Below are positions 60,701 to 64,000 of a stretch of 64,000 nt of DNA, one piece after another. The position numbers and the translations under genes were made by a program. The notes below the pieces were generated by a model. It was not told where the DNA came from, made no database searches, and was given only the letters and a program-made list of their open reading frames with translations. The stretch is from positions 34,000,727-34,064,726 of the forward strand of contig CANTUZ010000001.1 of the NCBI GenBank assembly GCA_947846985.1. Reading direction: 5' to 3'. This DNA is from Fratercula arctica. Lineage: Eukaryota; Chordata; Aves; Charadriiformes; Alcidae. The number at the start of each line of letters is the position of its first letter. Within the stretch, counting starts at the first letter, position 1.

Positions 60701-62041
60701 TACAATTTGCTAATGAACATAAGAGTGAGAACATCTGTAGTTCATTTCACAGAATTGTAGTTGGAGCATTTCTTAGAATCATAGTTTGAGATACTACTCA
60801 GTAGGAATTCCTCTCCTCTGTTGTTGTTTAAATGTTTAATGGTATCTGAAGTAGACTCAGCTGTTACAATAAGAATATAATTTGGTGCAGTCCTTTACTA
60901 AAGCTCATTTATCTTAAATTCACGTCTAAACATGAAATTTTTGAAGGCTCTTGTTCCAGAATGGGAATTTACAAAGTGATGAAGAGCCAAAGCATTTGTA
61001 TGAATGCATCTCAGTTTTCTTTCTAAACTTTAAGAGATGGTGCTGTGAATCCTAGTAGTAATAAAGCTACATGCTTTTTAAGAATTATTTTACATTTGTG
61101 ACGTCTGTTTAAAAAAAACTTTTTTTCTAAGAATTCTAAGGAGTTGCATAACACTCCTTTTTCTCTTGTTTACTCAGCTTTCACTCTGTTGAATAAAATG
61201 TCTCTATGATTTCAGTTATTTCAGTTAGTGGCATTTTTTGTACATAAACCCCCTGCTATGACTTCCCCTTCTCCAACAAAATAGCATTTTTACAGGATTT
61301 TTAAAATGGTTTTCATGCTTTCTATATACAGCATAAAATGGAGTGTGTAGTGCTCAAAAGAGGATTGCGAAGACAAATGTCCTGGTTTTTTTGTCCTTGA
61401 TCTACCAGAAGATGCTGAAGGCTTAATTTGTACAGGTTGTCCTCAATTTTCGTTGTACGATAAAGCTGCGGAGCAAAGTAAACATAATGTTTGATGGCTA
61501 TTTTTATTGGTAGCCAGATGTTTAAATCTGCAATTGGTTATAATGACCTGCAGAGACAGGTGATCTATTATTACACATGCTAAAGACTATCATCCGTTTC
61601 TCTTATTATTTTGGTCTGTCAGGCTAAGACTGGTCATAGTCGCCATATGACATTTTCACTTTACATCTGTACTACAGTCAGAATAAGTAGATGGTATATG
61701 ATATTTTTGCTTTTGTTTTAAATGTAAAATATATAGTCTGTTGAGAATGTGAACGTACGTATGTGAAGTAAAAGTTGTAGTAAATGGATTTAGGACTTCA
61801 CAAGCAATTAATCTTGAATATGCTTCTGGCCTTGTTTTCAGAAGGAACAGTTTTAAAAAACAGAAAGCTGTATTTAATAATTAATTTTCCCCATCTCCTA
61901 ATTCTACAGCGTTTTGAGCTTCAAGATTCAGAAAGCCACTTGCTTCCCAGAAGGATTACAAAAGTAGAAAGTGTACATGGAAACAAACCCTTCAAGGCTG
62001 ATGTAACTGTCCAGATTGGTGAAAAAGAAGTGACATTCCAG
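9604..62041 (+). CDS. VWA8: VWA8, coding exons 1-10 (5' part of gene, continues past window)
   Basis: Von Willebrand A domain-containing protein 8, a large mitochondrial AAA+ protein of the MoxR/midasin type; the family is reported on the matrix side of the inner membrane and to hydrolyse ATP, with a poorly defined role. Ten exons were placed by eye from splice sites and recognised family sequence. Their lengths (160, 78, 131, 111, 168, 165, 50, 109, 105, 132) sum to 1,209 nt, exactly 403 codons with no stop. Domains: Arg-rich presequence (1 to about 45), short lead-in (54-79), first AAA+ module with Walker A-like GPPGPLRRS (109-117), [13 protein letters not shown] (137-149), Walker B-like ILVLEG (171-176), sensor-like FRVIALG (235-241) and LRSRF arginine-finger-like segment (256-260), then helical lid. 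The full protein is about 1,900 residues; AAA+ modules 2-3 and the vWA/MIDAS domain are off the right edge. Identification is by remembered similarity to the human protein, not by search. Confidence 0.96.
9688..9711 (+). repeat. VWA8: GGC trinucleotide run coding for polyglycine in VWA8
   Basis: Seven GGC codons and one GGG in frame, encoding Gly29-Gly36, followed by GCG GCC GCC (Ala37-39). The run lies inside the predicted mitochondrial presequence. Confidence 0.95.
13347..16090 (-). mobile_element. CR1 retrotransposon, 2.7 kb, near-continuous ORF2, 5'-truncated
   Basis: On the minus strand, one reading frame runs from 15607 down to 13439 and is broken only by two nonsense codons: TAG at 15271-15269 (consensus Gln, in WKKGQATQEE) and TGA at about 13864-13862 (consensus Tyr, after VRPHLE). 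Upstream, the endonuclease part (16091-15591; [41 protein letters not shown]) is in another frame, so there is a frameshift near 15600. Reverse transcriptase motifs are clear: [46 protein letters not shown] and the catalytic FADDTKL. The 3' end at 13347 has the ATTCTATGATTCT terminus. ORF1 and the first part of the endonuclease are missing. It is the youngest-looking large CR1 in the window and cannot make a complete ORF2 protein. Confidence 0.96.
16093..17500 (+). mobile_element. Old decayed CR1, sense, head to head with the previous element
   Basis: Begins near TTCTACAGACAGCTATCAG and soon reads [12 protein letters not shown] (about 16178-16213), the CR1 endonuclease motif; then [11 protein letters not shown], and from about 16785 the end of the reverse transcriptase region ([19 protein letters not shown]). 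Between about 16720 and 16780 most of the reverse transcriptase is deleted. It continues through [25 protein letters not shown] and [18 protein letters not shown] to a 3' part with [14 protein letters not shown] and [10 protein letters not shown]. Many stops and frameshifts; much more diverged than its neighbour. Confidence 0.88.
23293..23370 (+). CDS. VWA8: VWA8 exon 2
   Basis: Acceptor TTTTTTTTAG|GT, donor ACA|GTAAGA, both ends phase 1. Encodes residues 54-79, including [14 protein letters not shown] and [10 protein letters not shown], which match the conserved VWA8 lead-in to the first AAA+ module almost residue for residue. Joined to exon 1 the frame is kept. It is preceded by a 13.5 kb intron and followed by a 10.5 kb intron. 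Confidence 0.96.
24765..24838 (+). mobile_element. CR1 3'-end fragment, sense
   Basis: CTGCTTGGGCAGAGGGGTTG, followed by GGACAAGATGACCTCCAGAG and GTCCCTTCCAACC, matches the 3' UTR end of an older CR1 subfamily; the terminal repeat is reduced to ATGTGATTCC. No coding part is recognisable upstream, though decayed CR1 may extend further left. Confidence 0.85.
28508..28925 (-). mobile_element. Ancient CR1/L3-like remnant, antisense
   Basis: Order of wording fits the antisense 3' third of an old CR1-type LINE: GATTCCAGAACCTCTCTGCA, then CTTTGCTCCAGTAATTAAC, GTGAAAAAAGCTTTTTCTGA, and at the far end CAGACACAGTACGTCCCTCC. Corresponds to minus-strand open frame 28747-28508. It is far more diverged than the other copies, so subfamily and ends are uncertain. 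Confidence 0.6.
33854..33984 (+). CDS. VWA8: VWA8 exon 3: Walker A region of AAA+ module 1
   Basis: Acceptor TTTCCAAG|TG, donor CTG|GTAAGT; phase 1 in, phase 0 out. Encodes residues 80-123. It contains [19 protein letters not shown] and the P-loop-like GPPGPLRRS (109-117). In a working P-loop the last positions would be GK[ST]; here they are LRRS, so the nucleotide-binding lysine is absent. This matches the family as I remember it from the human protein, so it is not a bird-specific defect. Codon 80, split by intron 2, reads ATG (Met) where the human residue is Ile. Confidence 0.97.
33985..36140 (+). other. VWA8: VWA8 intron 3 (2.2 kb)
   Basis: GT-AG, phase 0. Unique-looking AT-rich sequence with no recognisable repeat. 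A 62-codon open frame at 34555-34743 has no support. Confidence 0.85.
36141..36251 (+). CDS. VWA8: VWA8 exon 4 (ends in a GC donor)
   Basis: Acceptor GTCCACAG|GAG, phase 0. Encodes residues 124-160, including [20 protein letters not shown] and [10 protein letters not shown], the most conserved stretch of the module. The donor reads CAG|GCAAGT, a GC-AG intron. The nearest GT, four bases downstream at 36256, would shift the frame and break the junction with exon 5 (Gln160 followed by CAVRAATEG), so the GC site is the only one that fits the protein. The rest of the donor matches U1 perfectly, as is typical of GC donors. Confidence 0.95.
37164..37185 (+). repeat. Poly-T tract, 22 bases
   Basis: Uninterrupted T run preceded by TTCTTTTTCTTTC. 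No target-site duplication or source gene sequence recognised beside it. Confidence 0.9.
39468..39486 (+). repeat. Poly-T tract, 19 bases
   Basis: Uninterrupted T run in intron 4; no associated retrocopy recognised. Confidence 0.9.
41671..41716 (+). repeat. Two tandem copies of a 23-base unit
   Basis: GGAAGCTGAAATCAATGACT, then GAG, followed at once by a second copy with one or two substitutions (GGAAGCTAAAATCAATGACT, CTG). Looks like a simple local duplication. Confidence 0.85.
42012..42037 (+). repeat. Poly-T tract, 26 bases
   Basis: Longest homopolymer in the window. On the minus strand it could be a poly-A tail, but no AATAAA signal or gene-like sequence lies on the expected side, and flanking repeats were not found. 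Confidence 0.9.
45085..47165 (+). mobile_element. CR1 retrotransposon, 2.1 kb, sense, reverse transcriptase core deleted
   Basis: Starts in the end of the endonuclease region ([30 protein letters not shown]), continues through the linker with two in-frame TAG codons, into [12 protein letters not shown] and [14 protein letters not shown]. At about 46222 the sequence jumps to [16 protein letters not shown], so the block with the YLDFxKAFDTV motif is gone, while FADDTKLTG remains. It then carries [29 protein letters not shown] and [16 protein letters not shown], and ends with CCTTCCAACCAAAACTATTC and a decayed ATGATA terminus. Several stops and frameshifts. Sits inside VWA8 intron 4 in the sense direction. 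Confidence 0.95.
49739..49906 (+). CDS. VWA8: VWA8 exon 5: Walker B region of AAA+ module 1
   Basis: Acceptor TTGAAAAG|TGT, donor CAG|GTATGA, phase 0 both ends. Encodes residues 161-216: [42 protein letters not shown] and [12 protein letters not shown]. The Walker B-like strand ILVLEG has Glu-Gly where an active ATPase would have Asp-Glu, so both nucleotide motifs of this first module are degenerate, as in the human protein. The acceptor has a good T-rich tract with a run of 12 T about 20 bases upstream. Confidence 0.97.
49907..51858 (+). other. VWA8: VWA8 intron 5 (2.0 kb)
   Basis: GT-AG, phase 0. AT-rich unique-looking sequence with an A-rich stretch at 50097-50117. No repeat or gene recognised. 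Confidence 0.85.
51859..52023 (+). CDS. VWA8: VWA8 exon 6: sensor and arginine-finger region
   Basis: Acceptor TTAATTTAG|GAT, donor AAA|GTAAGT, phase 0 both ends. Encodes residues 217-271. It includes [20 protein letters not shown], resembling the sensor-1 strand of MoxR/midasin AAA+ proteins, and [15 protein letters not shown], whose LRSRF resembles the arginine-finger segment. It may therefore act on a neighbouring subunit or module even though this module's own P-loop is degenerate; that last point is inference. Confidence 0.97.
52024..52462 (+). other. VWA8: VWA8 intron 6 (439 bases)
   Basis: GT-AG, phase 0. Contains T-rich stretch at 52269-52306; nothing else recognised. Confidence 0.9.
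52463..52512 (+). CDS. VWA8: VWA8 exon 7 (50 bases)
   Basis: Acceptor CTCTTTTCAG|GAC, donor GAG AG|GTAATT; phase 0 in, phase 2 out. Encodes residues 272-287 ([16 protein letters not shown]) and two bases of codon 288. It is small and lies between two short introns (439 and 331 bases), so it is easily missed by gene finders. Skipping it would shift the frame. Confidence 0.94.
52513..52843 (+). other. VWA8: VWA8 intron 7 (331 bases)
   Basis: GT-AG, phase 2. Nothing recognisable beyond the polypyrimidine tract before the acceptor. Confidence 0.9.
52844..52952 (+). CDS. VWA8: VWA8 exon 8: lid region of AAA+ module 1
   Basis: Acceptor CCTCTGCAG|AAT, donor TTG|GTATGT; phase 2 in, phase 0 out. Completes residue 288 (Arg; Lys in human) and encodes [20 protein letters not shown] and [16 protein letters not shown], up to residue 324, a helical segment strongly conserved with human VWA8. 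Confidence 0.96.
52953..55876 (+). other. VWA8: VWA8 intron 8 (2.9 kb)
   Basis: GT-AG, phase 0. Unique-looking AT-rich sequence; the small open frames in it have no recognisable domain. Confidence 0.85.
55877..55981 (+). CDS. VWA8: VWA8 exon 9
   Basis: Acceptor TTGAATTAG|GAC, donor AAA|GTAAGT, phase 0 both ends. Encodes residues 325-359: [20 protein letters not shown] and [15 protein letters not shown]. Similarity to the human protein is lower here than in exons 4-8, but the order DSFPMM, WLYPYS, LLGHEGK in human lines up well. The GKEGKT run is not a true P-loop because the spacing is wrong. Confidence 0.93.
56740..57290 (-). mobile_element. Old CR1 endonuclease-region fragment, antisense
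   Basis: The plus-strand wording ATTATTTCATGGTTGCTAAC, then CCAGGGATGTCCTTGATTG, AATCGCTCCTTGTTTGTGAA and GGGTGACTGCAGTTGCCCAT is the antisense of the CR1 endonuclease to linker region (on the minus strand the last part reads like LMGNCSHPD). Minus-strand open frame 56882-56619 ([20 protein letters not shown]) fits the linker, where CR1 has KTSRRPAWLNRELLLEL-type sequence. Many indels; ends approximate. Confidence 0.75.
57640..57978 (+). mobile_element. CR1 3' fragment, sense
   Basis: Reads [60 protein letters not shown] and [19 protein letters not shown], stops, and finishes with TTTTCCAACCTAAATGATTC and TGTGATTCTAT. Same subfamily as the 3058-3641 copy but more strongly 5'-truncated. Confidence 0.95.
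59849..60660 (-). pseudogene. Decayed protein-coding-like tract, family not recognised
   Basis: I do not recognise this protein. Reading the minus strand from right to left, three protein-like stretches follow in one order with frame changes between them. First, from 60655, an open run including [36 protein letters not shown] and [11 protein letters not shown], later [13 protein letters not shown], then stop. Second, about 60360-60185, [40 protein letters not shown] and VAFRVRQ. Third, 60169-59849, [29 protein letters not shown] and [20 protein letters not shown]. Composition (charged, Ala-rich, Ser/Lys-rich) is unlike chance translation of the AT-rich surroundings and unlike CR1. No splice sites are obvious between stretches, so a processed pseudogene is the likeliest explanation; a decayed element of another kind or chance are alternatives. 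Weak coding-like wording may extend to about 61000 and down to about 58850. Confidence 0.4.
61910..62041 (+). CDS. VWA8: VWA8 exon 10 (last exon in window)
   Basis: Acceptor AATTCTACAG|CGT, donor CAG|GTACGA, phase 0 both ends. Encodes residues 360-403, starting [20 protein letters not shown] and ending [13 protein letters not shown], the beta-rich linker before the second AAA+ module. It diverges more from human than the module core. The next exon, which should begin with a VPAGTRLL-like sequence leading to the GGKGCGKT P-loop of module 2, was not found before position 64000. Confidence 0.93.
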
Positions 62042-64000
62042 GTACGAATTTATATATTCATCAAACTATATGTGGTTTTAGATATCATTAACTTTGTTTC
62101 ATTTCATCAAGAATTTGACACTTACACTTAATACTAAAAATCATTTGCATTGAATATTTTTGTTAGTGTAAGACATGATATTTATTAGAAAAACATTTAG
62201 GTACTGAAATATTATAGATAAATAAGATTTTATTTCTACATAAAGTCATACTTTCCTACATGTGATTCATTTAAGTTTATTGTGTTAAAAGAAATGCTAA
62301 AGAATGGATGAAAGAAAAGCCCCTAAATTTCCTATTTTTTTAATTGGATTAGAATAACAGAGAGTACTTGTGATACTCCTGGTGCTGCTTTCCCTTTTTC
62401 GTTTAATAAAAACAATAGTCTGACTTTGTCTACACTTAAAATAAAATCTAATGAGTGCTTGGTAATGTTCTGACACAGGATGTTGGGAAAATGGAACAAA
62501 AGTAATCACATCAAATATGATTAGTTTGAATTTCTTCCAATGAAGTTTATGACCTGCTAGGTGGTGAAATCAGGTCTTATTCAGGAAACATATGCTGATC
62601 TGAGAATTTGAAGTTAATGTTGAATTTGGAGAGTCTAGAGAGTCTGTAAAGAAGGTGAATTAGTGGGAGTCAGAGAAAGATCATATTAACATTGGTGAAT
62701 CATAGAATAGTTTGGGTTGGAAGGGACCTTTAAAGGTCTTCTAGTCCAACCCCCCTGCAGCGAGCAGGGACATCTTCAACTAGATCAGGTTGCTCAGAGC
62801 CCCGTCCAACCTGACCTTGAATGTTTCCAGGGATGGGGCATCTACCAGTTCTCCGAGCAACCTGTGCCAGCATTTCACCACCCTCATCATAAACCATTTC
62901 TTCCTTCTCTCTAGTCTAAATCTTCCCTCTTGTAATTTTAAGCCATTACCCCTTGTCCTATTGCAACAGGCCCTGCTAAAAAGTTTGTCCCTATCTTTCC
63001 TATAAGCCCCCTTTTAAGTACTGGAAGGCCACAATAGGAGCCTTCTCTTCTCCAGGCTGAACAACCCCAACTCTCAAAGCCTGTCCTCAGAGGAGAGGTG
63101 CTCCAGCCCTCTGATCATTTTCGTGACCCTCCTCTGGACCTGCTCCAACAGGTTCTTCTTATGTCCTTCTTATGTTGAGGGCCCCAGAGCTGGACGCGGT
63201 ATTCCAGGTGGGGTCTCATGAGAGCGGAGTAGAGGGGCAGCATCACCTCCCTTGACTTGGTGGCCACGCTTCTTCTGATGCAGCCCAGGATATGGCTGGC
63301 TTTCTCGGCTGTGAGTGCACATTGTTGGCTCATGTTGAGCTTCTTGTCCACCAGCACCCCCGAGTCCTTCTCGGCAGGGCTGCTGTCAGTGAAGAATATC
63401 CTCAGAGAGCTTGAACCATGATGAAGTGAAAAGGGGAACAGCAGCAAATAGGAATTTGTCAGAAAAATGTGAGTCTGTAGAGACCTGATTCAACTCTTTC
63501 TGAGGGGAAGATTTTTACTCTCTTTTGACATGCAGGTGATACCTTCTGAAAATACGTCTGCAGAATGTCTTTTTGGGAACAGGAGGGCATAAGTAGTTCA
63601 CAGGTCAAACAGTTCTGAGAGTAGGATGGGAAGTGGAAATAGAGCACGTGACTTAACGTGGGGAATAATTGAAACTCTCCAAAGTTCTGGTCAAAGCAGC
63701 TCCTTCAGATTTTCACAATACAAACTGCTCTTCCTTCTCCATGTTTCTCTGATGAGCAATAAATATTGATGATTTTTGTATTTTATTTCTAGCACAAACA
63801 GCCTCAAGTACTTTGCAGGTCCCAATGCTGTAATCGAATTCATTCACATTTTGTTGTTTTTTTTCAAGGAGAGTGGACAATGGAGGTGTGAAGGAGGTTT
63901 TCCATTAGAAATTATATGATTTAATGTTTTTTTTTTTTTTTTAGTGAAAGATTTAGGTTTGATGGATGAGTGTCATCAGCAAAATATTGCAACAGTTTTG
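62042..64000 (+). other. VWA8: VWA8 intron 10 (incomplete in window)
   Basis: Begins GTACGA after exon 10; no acceptor plus VWA8 exon 11 sequence is found before the window ends. Contains a CR1 (62697-63395). The last 600 bases are unique-looking with a 16-base T run near 63927. Confidence 0.85.
62697..63395 (-). mobile_element. CR1 3' fragment, antisense
   Basis: Starts with the reverse-complement terminus (AATCATAGAATAGTTTGGG, then TTGGAAGGGACCTTTAAAGG). On the minus strand it reads, in order, [58 protein letters not shown], then, after a frameshift, to the DAPSLE/ALSNL end. Same subfamily as the 45085-47165 copy (shared LIRLLRALS-type 3' wording). 5'-truncated near 63395. Confidence 0.95.

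Larger units (their letters stand above)
55982..61909 (+). other. VWA8: VWA8 intron 9 (5.9 kb)
   Basis: GT-AG, phase 0. Holds an old antisense CR1 piece (56740-57290), a CR1 3' fragment (57640-57978) and a decayed coding-like tract on the minus strand (59849-60660). The remainder is AT-rich with nothing recognised. Confidence 0.85.

Noticed and set aside
1..64000. CRISPR arrays, bacterial operons, endogenous retrovirus LTRs or tRNA genes
   Set aside because: Reading through the window I saw no regularly spaced repeats, no paired LTRs with primer-binding sites, and no cloverleaf-like sequence. A repeat-masking and tRNA search would be needed to exclude short or old ones.

Overview
The window looks like a piece of a bird chromosome. 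It is full of CR1 retrotransposons whose 3' ends finish in short ATTCTATG-type repeats, introns are moderate in size, and the one recognisable gene is the vertebrate nuclear gene VWA8. I cannot fix the species. No bacterial, organellar or viral gene organisation is seen.

Layout: positions 1 to about 9.1 kb are intergenic, with three CR1 fragments and no supportable gene. A GC-rich, CpG-dense promoter region lies at about 9.18-9.91 kb. It contains the first exon of VWA8, whose ATG is at 9604. From there the rest of the window is VWA8 on the plus strand: ten coding exons (9604-9763, 23293-23370, 33854-33984, 36141-36251, 49739-49906, 51859-52023, 52463-52512, 52844-52952, 55877-55981, 61910-62041). 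They join in a single open frame of 403 codons. They cover the mitochondrial targeting region and the whole first AAA+ module of a protein of roughly 1,900 residues. The second and third AAA+ modules and the von Willebrand A domain lie beyond the right edge.

The introns hold the other features. Intron 1 carries a young, nearly full-frame CR1 (13.35-16.09 kb, minus) lying head to head with an old decayed CR1 (16.1-17.5 kb, plus). Intron 2 carries a very old CR1-like remnant. Intron 4 carries a 2.1 kb CR1 with a deleted reverse transcriptase core, homopolymer tracts and a homeodomain-site-rich AT block. Intron 9 carries two CR1 pieces and, on the minus strand, a decayed protein-coding-like tract (about 59.85-60.66 kb) that I could not assign to a family. 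Intron 10 begins with another CR1.

Points worth a second look: a GC-AG intron (intron 4) forced by the reading frame; an eight-glycine tract from GGC repeats inside the presequence; the degenerate Walker A and B of the first AAA+ module; two CR1 copies about 45 kb apart sharing the same nonsense codons; and the unidentified coding-like relic in intron 9. I found no evidence of an undescribed multi-gene system.
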